Under the pieces are notes generated by a model. It made no database searches, had not been told where the DNA came from, and was given only the letters and a program-made list of their open reading frames with translations. Below, one piece after another: positions 28,740 through 37,433 of a DNA stretch of 64,000 nt. Position numbers and translations under genes: made by a program. The stretch is from Chryseobacterium sp. CH21 (GTDB lineage Bacteria > Bacteroidota > Bacteroidia > Flavobacteriales > Weeksellaceae). Location: positions 1 to 64,000 of the forward strand of contig NZ_QICI01000061.1 of the NCBI RefSeq assembly GCF_004119445.1, in the 5' to 3' direction. Numbering within the stretch: position 1 is the stretch's first letter; every line of letters begins with the position of its first letter.

Positions 28740-29502
28740 CTACGGCTCATCACAAGTTCTTTTCAGCTTAGTAAAAATCTTATCGAAGTCCTTATAAGAC
28801 GTTCCTTCGTCATCACGTTTCTGCCTGAAGCTGCTGTTGGCACAGTTGTGAAAACCAAGACCAATCAAGTCTATCAGAGCATAGTCTTCTTTCTGCGGAT
28901 CATTCATTTTAGCATCAAATCTTGCCATTACCCCTTTCGGATCAGCATTGTTTTTGCTTTTAAGCTCTGTATAATTTTTCCATGCAGCAAACATCTTTTC
29001 TCTGTCCGGAGACGATACTGCATCAATCTGTTCTCTGCAGGTATTGTAATATTTACTGTTTTTAAGCGTTGTAGGGTCAGAATAAGCGAGAATTTCTTCT
29101 TTATTCAGCTGGTATTCATTTTCAAAAGAATCTATTGTTTCTTCCTGGAGTTTTTTCCATCTTGGAAGATCAATTATTTTAAGGCTGTACAATTCCTTTT
29201 TCTTTTCTTCATACTGCTTTTCAAGCTCCTGTAAATAAGTTTCTCTGTTTTGACGGATTTCTTCAAGCTGGGAAAGTTTAAAAACAGGTCGGGTATCAAA
29301 TACAACCCCATTGAACTGATACAAAAGTTTGTTTACCCCGTCTATTTCTTCTTTTTTATATTTGGCCGGGTCAAAATACCCTTATTGTCACAATTAAAAG
29401 TCTGATAGCTGTAAGGAGTCAGATTGTTTGCTTTTGCAGGAGTTTTTTGCCCCCAAATAGTAATGGATAAGGCCAAAGCAAGCCCGATCATCATTTTTTC
29501 AT
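28740..29502 (-). CDS. Exported hypothetical protein (two apparent single-base deletions)
   Basis: I do not recognise a family. Restoring one G at about 29379-29381 links the frame ending at 28740 to an upstream frame (FNCDNKG-YFDPAKYKKEEIDGVNKLLYQFNG). Restoring one A at 29494-29499 gives a standard start, MKKMMIGLALALSITIWGQ, a signal peptide. The result is 254 residues: an exported N-terminus, a charged coiled-coil-like middle (EKQYEEKKKELYSLK) and a C-terminal domain with three cysteines (NTCREQ, HNCANSS, RTCDEP). Two breaks in one gene could mean a real pseudogene, but both match the error pattern seen across the window. Confidence 0.68.
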
Positions 29503-29715
29503 GTACATAACCTCTTGAAAGAATCCGAATTTTCTGAATTTCAGTGCAAAATTAAGGCTTTAAATTCGAAATGTAAAGAATTAAATAGATTTTCTCAATG
29601 GTTTTTGCAAATTTTATAAGGATTTTGTACTGTTGATTTTTAAATTCTGGAAATTCTGTGAAATTAAATCCAAGAAAACAGATGTAAAAAAGTTGATATA
29701 GAGTAACTTTTTGAC

Positions 29716-30096
29716 TTAATAATAGTTGCTTACTTCAATAAGATTCTGATCCGGATCACGGAAATAAACCGATTTGATTTTTCCTACCGCTCCGGTTCTG
29801 TCTACAATCCCTTCAATAATTTCTATATTTTTCTGTTTTAGCTCTTCCATTACTTCATAAATATCTGTTTGTGCGATAAAACAAAGATCAGCAGAACCAC
29901 AGGTGGGAGTCTCGGCCTTAGGCTCAAATTCATGGCCTTTCTGATGCAGATTGATCTTTTGATTTCCAAAAATCAGGGCTTTTCTGTTTTCCCCGAAAAC
30001 GACCATTTCAAATCCCATGATATGGGTGTAGAATTCAATTGTTTTATCAATGTCTGCCACTGTTAATACAAGATGATCCAGATTTTTTATTTGCAT
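29716..30096 (-). CDS. VOC-superfamily (glyoxalase/bleomycin-resistance-like) protein
   Basis: The 126 residues form one glyoxalase-like fold with paired beta-alpha-beta-beta-beta modules: NLDHLVLTVADIDKTIEFYTHIMGFEMV at the start and FRDPDQNLIEVSNYY at the end. His7-type and Glu metal positions are present (LDHLVL, LIEVSN). It belongs to the short VOC proteins close to virulence-protein-like dioxygenases; substrate unknown. Monocistronic. Confidence 0.88.
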   Translation of the reverse strand: MQIKNLDHLVLTVADIDKTIEFYTHIMGFEMVVFGENRKALIFGNQKINLHQKGHEFEPKAETPTCGSADLCFIAQTDIYEVMEELKQKNIEIIEGIVDRTGAVGKIKSVYFRDPDQNLIEVSNYY

Positions 30097-30206
30097 AATT
30101 TACTTTTAATTTTAACCAAAATTAAGGTTATTGATAAGCTTTTATTACTATTGTTGATTGTTTTTTTAGATTTAAAATAATAGATTTACCAAATTAACAC
30201 GAAACC

Positions 30207-30407
30207 ATGATCTATTATTTTTTTCTTCTTTTCATTATCGCTCTTTTTGGAGGAGTTGCTTATCTGATAATGCGTTTTTTTGGTAAATGGACCCGAAATA
30301 ATAAATACGAAGTGCTTTTTAACACCTTAATATTTATCGCATCATTTTTTCTGGTCTCATTTCTCAGTCTCTATATTTTCTTTTCTACCGTTGATTTTTC
30401 CCGTTAA
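30207..30407 (+). CDS. Small two-helix membrane protein
   Basis: The 66 residues contain two hydrophobic helices (about 2-24, IYYFFLLFIIALFGGVAYLI; and about 39-62, TLIFIASFFLVSFLSLYIFF) separated by a basic loop (RFFGKWTRNNKYE). I do not recognise a family. Its last 51 bases overlap the 3' end of the convergent DUF2306 gene. The ATG follows an AT-rich leader typical of the phylum. It could be spurious, but the regular two-helix pattern supports it. Confidence 0.6.
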   Translation: MIYYFFLLFIIALFGGVAYLIMRFFGKWTRNNKYEVLFNTLIFIASFFLVSFLSLYIFFSTVDFSR

Positions 30408-31034
30408 CAAAGAATCTTTTTTGAGGGTTAAATAGGCAATAAAAAGGTTGATCAAGAGGGCAGCCCAGACATTCAATCCATAAAAAAGCTGGTAATCATA
30501 CTTCGCTTCATTGTAAAACAGATGCTTAACAATTCTGAAAGTAATGGCTGTATTCGTCACCGAATAGCTTAGAATCATATACATCCTATGCCTATTGATA
30601 TTTCCTTTTTTGATAGAAAGCACAGCAGTAACAGTAAAATAAGCCCAGAGGAAATCCTGTATCAGAAATCCTGCAATTCCGATAAGCCCTCCATTGGAAA
30701 AGAGTCCCAGTACAAAACATGCCGGAACATTGATGAATAAAATATTATAAACATATATTTTCCCAATAATCTGATGAAGGTTTCTGTTTTCTGCCAAAAA
30801 ACCACTTGAAAACTGAGTCAGACCAGCCAGAAGGCAAAGCGTTATGGAAAAGATGTGAATGTAGAAAAAAGCCATCCAATACGGATTATCTACAACCTGT
30901 TGTTTAAAGGTCAGAAATCTAATATTTTTTTCAAGAGAAGTATATTGGGAAATGGTTTTCAGCATTAGGATACTGAAAAGAAGAACTAAAAATAAAGCGG
31001 TGGCTTTAATGATCTTTATTCCCAAATACTTCAT
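30357..31034 (-). CDS. DUF2306 integral membrane protein
   Basis: The 225 residues have about seven predicted membrane helices with motifs of the DUF2306 family: HIFSITLCLLAGLTQFSS, RNLHQIIGKIYVY and NINRHRMYMILSYSVTN. The histidine and arginine pattern recalls heme-binding membrane families, but the biochemical role is unknown. It overlaps the convergent 66-residue gene by 51 bases and lies 18 bases from the next gene on the same strand, suggesting cotranscription with 31053-31424. Confidence 0.85.
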   Translation of the reverse strand: MKYLGIKIIKATALFLVLLFSILMLKTISQYTSLEKNIRFLTFKQQVVDNPYWMAFFYIHIFSITLCLLAGLTQFSSGFLAENRNLHQIIGKIYVYNILFINVPACFVLGLFSNGGLIGIAGFLIQDFLWAYFTVTAVLSIKKGNINRHRMYMILSYSVTNTAITFRIVKHLFYNEAKYDYQLFYGLNVWAALLINLFIAYLTLKKDSLLTGKINGRKENIETEK

Positions 31035-31052
31035 GAATTATTGCAAGTCTTA

Positions 31053-31424
31053 TCAAGCTTCGCTGCTGTTGATATGAATAATTTCGGGATTCTGACCATC
31101 AGAATCTCTTTTAGACCTCCCATAAAGTCCTATTTCAAGATCATTTGGGGACTCATTGTCCAATTCCGAAGGATGTACATACGTATACATACCATATCCA
31201 TGTCCGGAAACCAGCCATCCTTCAGTAAAGTTTAAATGAATTACACTGAAATCGCCGGCAGGACCTCCGGCAGAAACCGGCCCGAATTCTTTCATTAACT
31301 GTATTGCTTCCTCTTTTACATCTTTGATAGTACTGATGTCGTCAAAAATAATATAAGTACCGTTTTCAAAAAGAACCCAATCCTGAAATTTAGGATTAAT
31401 GGCAAGCTTCACATGTTCAATCAT
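31053..31424 (-). CDS. Conserved hypothetical protein
   Basis: I do not recognise this 123-residue soluble protein. It has no signal peptide. The centre has AGGPAGDFSVIHLNFTEGWLVSGHGYGMYTYV, a glycine-rich beta segment suggesting a small alpha/beta fold. The upstream neighbour is a nudix hydrolase and the downstream one a DUF2306 membrane protein. Confidence 0.78.
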   Translation of the reverse strand: MIEHVKLAINPKFQDWVLFENGTYIIFDDISTIKDVKEEAIQLMKEFGPVSAGGPAGDFSVIHLNFTEGWLVSGHGYGMYTYVHPSELDNESPNDLEIGLYGRSKRDSDGQNPEIIHINSSEA

Positions 31425-31510
31425 CTTTTAATGGTTTAAAATAAGCGCCATAAGTTAATAGTTTTATTTAAATATGCAGTTTCAAAGTATCATTTATCAA
31501 TGATAAACTG

Positions 31511-32092
31511 TTACATAATTCCTTTAATCCTCAGGTGTTGCAGCAGCATCATTGTTTTTGCGTCTTTGATTTCCCCTGTATCAATCATTTTCAGACTTTC
31601 TTCAAAAGTGAGTTCCAGAACTTCAATATTTTCTCCTTCTTCTTCCAATCCGCCGCCATCATTAATTTTCATCTCACTGGAATATTCTGCAATGAAGAAA
31701 TAAAGAATTTCTGTTACAGATCCGGGCGACATATAGGCTTCAAATACCTTTTGAACACTCGAAATTTTATATCCTGTTTCCTCTTCTGTTTCCCTTTTTA
31801 TGCAGTCTTCCGGATTGTCATTATCCAAAAGTCCGGCACAGGCTTCAATAAGCATACCTGTAGGGTTTCCGTTGATATAAGTCGGTAACCGGAATTGTCT
31901 GGTAAGAATAACGGTATTAGACGCTTTATTGTAAAGAAGAATAACAGCTCCGTTCCCACGGTCGTAGGCTTCTCTGCTTTGAGTTTCTGTAGTTCCGTTC
32001 TTTTTTAAAACAGAATAAGTGACTTTGTTTAAAGTATACCAGTTATCTGAAAGTATTTCTGTGTTTAATAAGGTTATGTCTGGGTTCTTCAT
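31511..32092 (-). CDS. nudK: NudK-type Nudix hydrolase (GDP-mannose/ADP-ribose pyrophosphatase)
   Basis: The 193 residues contain the Nudix box within [29 protein letters not shown]: Gly, the REx2EE core as RETEEETG and the correct 23-residue spacing. A beta N-terminus ([16 protein letters not shown]) and the [11 protein letters not shown] and TRQFRLPTY segments fit the ADP-ribose/GDP-mannose pyrophosphatase family. It would hydrolyse a nucleoside diphosphate sugar, giving nucleoside monophosphate and sugar phosphate. The exact substrate is inferred. Confidence 0.88.
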   Translation of the reverse strand: MKNPDITLLNTEILSDNWYTLNKVTYSVLKKNGTTETQSREAYDRGNGAVILLYNKASNTVILTRQFRLPTYINGNPTGMLIEACAGLLDNDNPEDCIKRETEEETGYKISSVQKVFEAYMSPGSVTEILYFFIAEYSSEMKINDGGGLEEEGENIEVLELTFEESLKMIDTGEIKDAKTMMLLQHLRIKGIM

Positions 32093-32161
32093 TAGAATAT
32101 TTTCTGTGTTATTATATGTGTATATTGATAATATTTTGAATTTAATGCTTTAATAGATCAT

Positions 32162-33046
32162 TTAAAGCTTTTCCAGATCCGGAAATTTAAAATGGAAACC
32201 TGCATCCTGAAGTTTTTTTGATGAAGCTCTGGATCCTTCCAGAATAGCGGTTGCCAGTTCTCCGAATAAAAGTTTCAGGACAAATGCGGGAATATTAGGC
32301 ATGAATAATGGTTTTTGAAGTACCTGAGCTATTTTTTTCGTTAGTTCTTTATTGGTGGCGTGTTGTGGAGATACAGCATTATAAGCTCCGTTTATTGCTG
32401 GGTTTTTTAAAGCAAATTCATAAATAGAGCAGATATCCTCAATATGAACCCACGGCATATATTGTTGGCCGCTTCCCAACGGAGAACCAATATAATATTG
32501 AATAGGAGGAATCATTTTCTTTAAAGCACCGTCTTTTTCAGAAAGAACAACGGCCGTCCGTATTTTGACAACCCTTTCTGCCAGATCCTGTTCCTTAAAA
32601 TCATCAGCAGCTCTCTCCCATAAAACCACTACTTCACTTAGAAAATCATTACCTGGTGGATCATTTTCTGTATAAATCTTTTCTGAGGTTTCCGTGCCGT
32701 AGAAATTAATTCCTGAAGCTGAAATAAAAGACTTCAGCTTTATCTTGTTTTTTCTTAAAGTTGTTCGTAACAGCTCAGCGGAATCTACACGACTGGAGAT
32801 CAGTTCTCTTTTTCTTTCGGGAGTCCAGCGTTTTTCTGAAATGTTTGCACCTGCAAGATGAATGATGTGGGAAATATTGTCAAAGGCGGTTTCATCGATA
32901 GTTCCTTTTTTAATATCCCATTCATACTCATGATTATGTACTTTTTTTCGGGTCAAAAACCTGATTTCATATTCAGTACCTATCTTTTTTGCCAGCTCTT
33001 TGGCAATCATACCGCTGGCACCGGTAATCAGAACAACTTCTTTCAT
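32162..33046 (-). CDS. TIGR01777-family SDR epimerase-like protein
   Basis: The 294 residues are an extended short-chain dehydrogenase: Rossmann motif TGASGMIAKELAKK, GANISEKRWTPERKRE, SSRVDSAELL, the family segment FISASGINFYG and GSGQQYMPWVHIEDI, and a C-terminal GELATAILEGSRASSKKL. The family (E. coli YfcH and plant homologues) is conserved but without a settled reaction. Cytoplasmic. It is 25 bases after the zinc-ribbon gene on the same strand, probably in the run arginase-HPP-ribbon-SDR. Confidence 0.9.
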   Translation of the reverse strand: MKEVVLITGASGMIAKELAKKIGTEYEIRFLTRKKVHNHEYEWDIKKGTIDETAFDNISHIIHLAGANISEKRWTPERKRELISSRVDSAELLRTTLRKNKIKLKSFISASGINFYGTETSEKIYTENDPPGNDFLSEVVVLWERAADDFKEQDLAERVVKIRTAVVLSEKDGALKKMIPPIQYYIGSPLGSGQQYMPWVHIEDICSIYEFALKNPAINGAYNAVSPQHATNKELTKKIAQVLQKPLFMPNIPAFVLKLLFGELATAILEGSRASSKKLQDAGFHFKFPDLEKL

Positions 33047-33071
33047 AATAATAGATTTGTGGGGTGTGGGG

Positions 33072-33416
33072 TTATGCCTGATTTTTTACAATCAGTACAA
33101 AATCATCTTCCAGAAGTTTATAGCCATAATCATAAATAAATTTGTATTCAGAACCATTTTTATAAACTTTCAGATTGGTAAAATAATCGAAATCAAAACC
33201 TAAGCCATCCAGTTTGGATCTTGGAACTTTTGTTTTACCATCAGTATTAATTTCCATTAAGATGCGATAGTTTTTACGGAGTTTGTTGTTTACATTCCGC
33301 ATCAGATTGTTTGAATCCTTATTCTGCTTATTGTTATAGGCGTTCCGGCAGGCATCGTTGCAGAATTTTTTATCTGTCCTTCCGATGATTTTTTCGCCAC
33401 ATTCCAGGCAATTCAT
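33072..33416 (-). CDS. Small protein with N-terminal zinc ribbon
   Basis: The 114 residues begin MNCLECGEKIIGRTDKKFCNDACRNAYNN, a CxxC...CxxxC treble-clef-like zinc ribbon. The remainder (RKNYRILMEINTDGKTKVPRSKLDGLGFDFDYFTN) is a short alpha/beta domain. Such proteins occur widely in flavobacteria; function unknown. Only 5 bases separate it from the HPP gene. Confidence 0.85.
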   Translation of the reverse strand: MNCLECGEKIIGRTDKKFCNDACRNAYNNKQNKDSNNLMRNVNNKLRKNYRILMEINTDGKTKVPRSKLDGLGFDFDYFTNLKVYKNGSEYKFIYDYGYKLLEDDFVLIVKNQA

Positions 33417-33421
33417 GATTT

Positions 33422-34015
33422 TTATTTTAAGTGATGAGTGTGTCTTTTTTTCAACAGTTTTTTAAACATGCTGTGAGTAGGGTAGCTTCTGTTGGGAGTA
33501 ATATTATTAAAGAATAGTGCCACAATCAGAAGAATAATGCACCCTGAAAGAACAGGGGAGAGAACGTACCAATAGCCCAATTCCGGAATTTTTCCTGTTG
33601 AGCTTACTGCAATCAGAGCTGTTGCTCCACCTGGCGGATGTAAGGTTTTTGTATACTGCATCAGTACAATGGAAAAGGCTACAGCCAAAGGAGCCGAAAG
33701 CCAGATAATATCCGGAATAAACTGATAAACAGTAACTCCAACTAATGCCGACAGAACATGTCCGCCGATAAGATTTCTGGGTTGTGCCAGTGGACTCTGG
33801 ATTGCTCCATAAATAAGAACACTTGATGCCCCAAAAGAACCAATCAGGAAAATGTTTTCAGTTTCTGTCAGGGAATGAGATTGGATAAATGCAATGATCC
33901 CGATTCCAAAAAAGGCTCCCAAAAATGACCAGAAATGCTCCTTGTAATCAACAAGTGTTTCTTTATAAATTACATATTTTGAAACCCTGAATGTTCTTTT
34001 GATTGTCTTCTTCAT
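33422..34015 (-). CDS. HPP-family integral membrane protein
   Basis: The 197 residues carry the family-defining LHPPGGATALIAV between helices, plus about five membrane segments. SFGASSVLIYGAIQSPLAQPRNLIGGHVLSALVG is also typical. HPP proteins are inner-membrane permease-like proteins; a nitrite transporter role is known for the plant members, unproven here. Its start codon directly abuts the arginase stop, so the two are translated from one message. Confidence 0.9.
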   Translation of the reverse strand: MKKTIKRTFRVSKYVIYKETLVDYKEHFWSFLGAFFGIGIIAFIQSHSLTETENIFLIGSFGASSVLIYGAIQSPLAQPRNLIGGHVLSALVGVTVYQFIPDIIWLSAPLAVAFSIVLMQYTKTLHPPGGATALIAVSSTGKIPELGYWYVLSPVLSGCIILLIVALFFNNITPNRSYPTHSMFKKLLKKRHTHHLK

Positions 34016-34921
34016 TTACTCTTCTTTATTTTTTATAATTTGAATTAATTGGTCTATAAATGCACGGGTATACGTTCCGTTTTCATCATAATCCGGATCT
34101 AAAATAGTAATCTCTATTCCAAAACACAATGGATTTTCGAATAAAGGTTTCAGCATTTCCCTGAGATCATCATAATCAATTCCGTCTTCCATTCTGCTGT
34201 CTACGGCAGGCATAATCTCATCTTTCAGAATATCTACATCCAAATGAATGAAAAAACCATCCAAACGTTTATCATTAACCATTTTCATAAAGTCTTCAGC
34301 TGTTTTTCTGAAACCATTTTCTCTGAGGCGGTAAAGGTCAAAATAATGAATATAGGAATTGATAATTTGATCAACATATTCTTCGTCATCTGTTTCCGCA
34401 TTTCCACAGCAGAATACATTTTCTTCAGATATATAAGGTCTTAACCCATGAATGTTAGTTAATTTTTCGTGTCCGGTTCCGGTAATGATGGCGAGATCTA
34501 TTCCTGCTGCACCACCGGTTTCAGAAAGTTCTGGAGAAATAAAATCTGTATGACCATCCAGATAAAAAAGTCCAAAATTTCCCAGCTTTTTCAGAGCAAT
34601 TGCATTTCCTATGAGAATGCTGCAATCACCTCCAAGAATAATATTGAATGTATCCTTTTCATAATTGTGAAGGATATAGTCAGCCTGTTTTTTAGCGTAT
34701 TCAATAATCTTTTCTGCATTTCTGACGTTTGATTCCCTGTCAAAATCCATAGAATATGTTGGAGCGTCCAGTCTGAAAACGTTTTTAGGATGAATTCTAC
34801 TATGAAAATCAAATTTTCTGAGCCAATCCGGAAGTTTTCGAACTCCGGGCTCTGTCTCATGTACTTTCTTTGTAAGCCCCAAATTGAGAGGAAACTCAAA
34901 AATATTGATATTCCTTTTCAT
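34016..34921 (-). CDS. Ureohydrolase (arginase/agmatinase) family protein with altered metal ligand
   Basis: The 301 residues have the ureohydrolase motifs: ILGGDCSIL (about 92-100), YLDGHTDF (about 117-124) and HLDVDILKDEIMPAVDSR (about 222-239). The dinuclear manganese ligands Asp, His, Asp and the later DxD are kept, but the first ligand, His in canonical GGDHS, is Cys. I recall the GGDCS form in a subgroup of the family, so it may be an active variant with another guanidino substrate rather than dead. It heads the operon with HPP, zinc-ribbon and SDR genes. No arginine pathway genes are near. Confidence 0.85.
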   Translation of the reverse strand: MKRNINIFEFPLNLGLTKKVHETEPGVRKLPDWLRKFDFHSRIHPKNVFRLDAPTYSMDFDRESNVRNAEKIIEYAKKQADYILHNYEKDTFNIILGGDCSILIGNAIALKKLGNFGLFYLDGHTDFISPELSETGGAAGIDLAIITGTGHEKLTNIHGLRPYISEENVFCCGNAETDDEEYVDQIINSYIHYFDLYRLRENGFRKTAEDFMKMVNDKRLDGFFIHLDVDILKDEIMPAVDSRMEDGIDYDDLREMLKPLFENPLCFGIEITILDPDYDENGTYTRAFIDQLIQIIKNKEE

Positions 34922-35197
34922 AGATGAATTTTCACAAAGATACAGAATTATCCGTTTGCAAATGGATAGTGCTAAGTCTTGTAATCATTATATTTTGCTT
35001 TTTATTGTAATATTTATTTTAAAATGGTTATTGTTTGCTAACTATTTTGGAATATACTTCATTTGTAGTATTTTGTTTTATAATATGATATGTATATTAC
35101 GAATAAAATGTGTTTTTATTTCACATAATTGTATTTTTGTATAAATTTGATAGTGTTATTTTCGGTTATTATTAAACATCAATCAAAAACTATTACT

Positions 35198-36223
35198 ATG
35201 GAAAAACAAACCGTGAAACCGGAATTTACTTTCAAAATGTTTGAAGTATTAAGCCGGATGTGGCTTGTAGGCTGTGTAAAAACTGCTGCGGAACTTAATA
35301 TTGCAGATCAGCTGGTATATGGGCCAAAAACAATTTCAGCATTGGCGGCAGAGACGCACTCTAACGAAAAAGAGCTATACAGAATAATGAGAGCTCTGAG
35401 TAGTGAAGGTATTTTTGAAGAACTGGAGAATAGAACATTTGCTTTGAATGATTTTGGAGCTGCCTTACAAACCAGTGTCCCCGGAACCGTAAAAGATTTC
35501 GTCATAGCCAATGTTGGAGAGCATTTTCCTAGTTTTGCAGATCTTATTTATTCTGTCCAGAAAGGCAAAGTTCCATTTGACCATGTGCATGGGATGAATC
35601 TCTGGGAATATTATAAGAAACATCCGGAACTAGGAGCGAACTTTGGACGGGGAATGACGGGATTGTCCGGAATGTCTTTACAAGGAATTGCTGCAAACTA
35701 TGATTTTGCACCCTATAAAACCATAATAGACGTAGGCGGAGGTAATGGTGCTATGATGTACACCATGCTGAATTCATCCCCTGAAAGCTCAGGGATTATT
35801 TTTGATGAAGCCCATGTTACTGAAAAAACACTTCAGCTTATTCCGGAAAATTTAAAAGACCGCTGTACTGTTGCCACGGGAAGTTTCTTTGAGAAAGTAC
35901 CCGAAGGAGCAGATCTCTATACCATGAAATGGATCATTCATGATTGGAATGATGATGAATGTGTACAGATCCTAAAAGTATGCCGTGATGCAATGCCCAA
36001 AGGAGCAAAACTCCTCATTATAGATTCCATAATTCCTGATGACAGCAGAAACAAGCCTCATATTTCCAAACTTTTCGATATTGCAATGATGGCCTGTATT
36101 ACAGGAAAGGAAAGAACATTAAATGAATTTAAAGATCTTTTGGATAGAGCAGGACTGCAATTTAACAGAGTTGTTCAGATCGGGACAGAGGTTCAAAGTA
36201 TTGTAGAATGTGTAAAAATATAA
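35198..36223 (+). CDS. SAM-dependent O-methyltransferase (acetylserotonin/hydroxyneurosporene type)
   Basis: Starting at the ATG at 35198 (MEKQTVKPEF), which removes an unlikely hydrophobic upstream extension, the protein has 341 residues. An N-terminal winged-helix dimerisation domain (about 15-95: ALAAETHSNEKELYRIMRALSSEGIF) precedes a Rossmann methyltransferase domain with IIDVGGGNGAMM, DLYTMKWIIHDWNDDEC (catalytic His) and AKLLIIDSIIPDD. These are marks of the O-methyltransferase family acting on hydroxylated aromatics or polyketides. No biosynthetic genes are adjacent, so the substrate is unknown. Confidence 0.9.
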   Translation: MEKQTVKPEFTFKMFEVLSRMWLVGCVKTAAELNIADQLVYGPKTISALAAETHSNEKELYRIMRALSSEGIFEELENRTFALNDFGAALQTSVPGTVKDFVIANVGEHFPSFADLIYSVQKGKVPFDHVHGMNLWEYYKKHPELGANFGRGMTGLSGMSLQGIAANYDFAPYKTIIDVGGGNGAMMYTMLNSSPESSGIIFDEAHVTEKTLQLIPENLKDRCTVATGSFFEKVPEGADLYTMKWIIHDWNDDECVQILKVCRDAMPKGAKLLIIDSIIPDDSRNKPHISKLFDIAMMACITGKERTLNEFKDLLDRAGLQFNRVVQIGTEVQSIVECVKI

Positions 36224-36300
36224 ATTCCAATTTTAAGTTACATGATTAAGTGAAAGGTATTCAATAATATTCTTGAGAACCTTTTTTATTGCCTATATCC

Positions 36301-36331
36301 CAAAAAAGCGCTCCATTACGGAACGCTTTTA
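36301..36331 (+). terminator. Terminator of the O-methyltransferase gene
   Basis: AAAAAGCGCTCC pairs with GGAACGCTTTT around ATTAC with one bulge. It lies about 80 bases past the stop, in the gap before the convergent XRE gene. Confidence 0.75.
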
Positions 36332-36346
36332 TATTTTATAGTATCA

Positions 36347-36372
36347 TACTGAGCGGAGCCGAAGCATCTCAG
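36347..36372. repeat. Short copy of a dispersed CTGAGCGGAGCCGAAG repeat
   Basis: CATACTGAGCGGAGCCGAAGCATCTCAG resembles the repeat at 16150-16170 (TCCTGAGCGAAGTCGAAGGA) and the TTCTGA...GAAGAATCTC unit at 27.8 kb. It lies between convergent genes. Confidence 0.5.
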
Positions 36373-36373
36373 T

Positions 36374-36757
36374 TTATTTTTTCAATCTGTTGATTTCTTC
36401 TTTCAGCAAACCAATATATTCCTGCATTGTCTTAATGATTTCTATGCTTAATTCATTGTTGATATATCCCATGTTGTTGGAAGAGAAACCACTGTTACCA
36501 ACGTTCGCTCCAGGGCTGTCATTAAAAACAGGGTTTTCAATAATAATTGTAGCTTCCTCTTCTTCATAAATTTCCTCTACAGGAACGTCTAAAAAAATTG
36601 CAAGCTTTTGCCATTCTGCCTGTGTTATAGATACGCCGCCACTTTCTTTTCTGCTATAATTAGAGACGTCAGTGGGGATCACTTCAGCCATTTGCTGCTG
36701 AGTGAATCCTTTCATCTTTCTTACTGTACGTAGTTTTTCTTTTTGCATATCTGACAT
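36374..36757 (-). CDS. XRE-family helix-turn-helix regulator
   Basis: The 127 residues have a Cro/CI-type HTH (about 10-62: LRTVRKMKGFTQQQMAEVIPTDVSNYSRKESGGVSITQAEWQKLA) followed by an acidic linker and a short C-terminal helix (about 100-127, MQEYIGLLKEEINRLKK) that looks like a dimerising coiled coil. A single-domain regulator, probably repressing its own gene through a palindrome next to its start codon. No toxin gene is adjacent. Confidence 0.88.
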   Translation of the reverse strand: MSDMQKEKLRTVRKMKGFTQQQMAEVIPTDVSNYSRKESGGVSITQAEWQKLAIFLDVPVEEIYEEEEATIIIENPVFNDSPGANVGNSGFSSNNMGYINNELSIEIIKTMQEYIGLLKEEINRLKK

Positions 36758-36761
36758 TTTT

Positions 36762-36774
36762 ACAAATTTGCAAA
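36762..36774. promoter_or_regulatory. Candidate operator palindrome for the XRE regulator
   Basis: ACAAATTTGCAAA, containing the perfect palindrome CAAATTTG, lies five bases upstream of the XRE start codon. It may be an autoregulatory site, but AT-rich palindromes are common here. Confidence 0.35.
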
Positions 36775-37100
36775 AAAAAAATTAAATTAAATAGAAAAAA
36801 ATCCCCCTATAATGGATGTATTTTTCAATGTTTTTTAATAGTGAAAAATATTTTGATATTATATTTTTCTTTGTTGATTTTTTTAATCTTAAGATGAGAA
36901 TTATCTGCTTTTAATTCTTATATAAATTATTTCTTGTTGTATTCTCATTATTTCATTATCCGACAACAAACGATTACAAACGATTTTAAATAGTTTATAA
37001 CCGACTATGATTGGGTAACATGACAACCTTTGCAACAGAGATTTGAGAAAAACAGTGAACGTCTCTTATCTGAATTATTAATCTTTAAAATCTAAAAGTT
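36775..37100. other. Intergenic region between XRE and ssb
   Basis: About 330 AT-rich bases without a gene. It holds a homopolymer-rich first half, a perfect tandem decamer ACAAACGATT x2 (36966-36985), and the leader of ssb ending AATCTAAAAGTT before the ATG. I see no hairpin terminator and no clear TAnnTTTG promoter. Confidence 0.6.
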
Positions 37101-37433
37101 ATGTCACTAAGAAACAAAGTAACATTAATTGGTTACACAGGTAAAGAAGTTGAAATGGTAAATTTCGATAATGGAAATGTAAAAGCAAGTGTATCTCTGG
37201 CTACAAGCGATCATTATACGAACGCCAAAGGAGAAAAAGTAGAAGAAACGCAATGGCACAATCTTATTGCATTCGGGAAAACAGCCGAAATTTTTGAAAA
37301 GTATGTTCCGAAAGGAAAAGAAATCGCCATAGAAGGTAAGCTGACCTACAGATCATATGATGATAAAGATGGGGTAAAGCGGTACATCACGGAAATTCGT
37401 GTAGATGAGATCCTGTTATTGGGAGGAAAATAA
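37101..37433 (+). CDS. ssb: Single-stranded DNA-binding protein
   Basis: The 110 residues form one OB fold: MSLRNKVTLIGYTGKEVEM, QWHNLIAFGKTAEIFEKYVPKGKEIAIEGKLTYRSYDDKDGVKRY. This matches bacterial SSB but lacks the acidic DDDIPF-type C-terminal tail that recruits partner proteins. It is therefore probably a second, short SSB rather than the main chromosomal one. The stop overlaps the next start (TAATG), so translation is coupled to the HRDC gene. Confidence 0.92.
   Translation: MSLRNKVTLIGYTGKEVEMVNFDNGNVKASVSLATSDHYTNAKGEKVEETQWHNLIAFGKTAEIFEKYVPKGKEIAIEGKLTYRSYDDKDGVKRYITEIRVDEILLLGGK

Noticed and set aside
35129..35197. Upstream extension of the O-methyltransferase
   Set aside because: The extra 23 residues are hydrophobic and low-complexity and precede a good ATG (MEKQTVKPEF).
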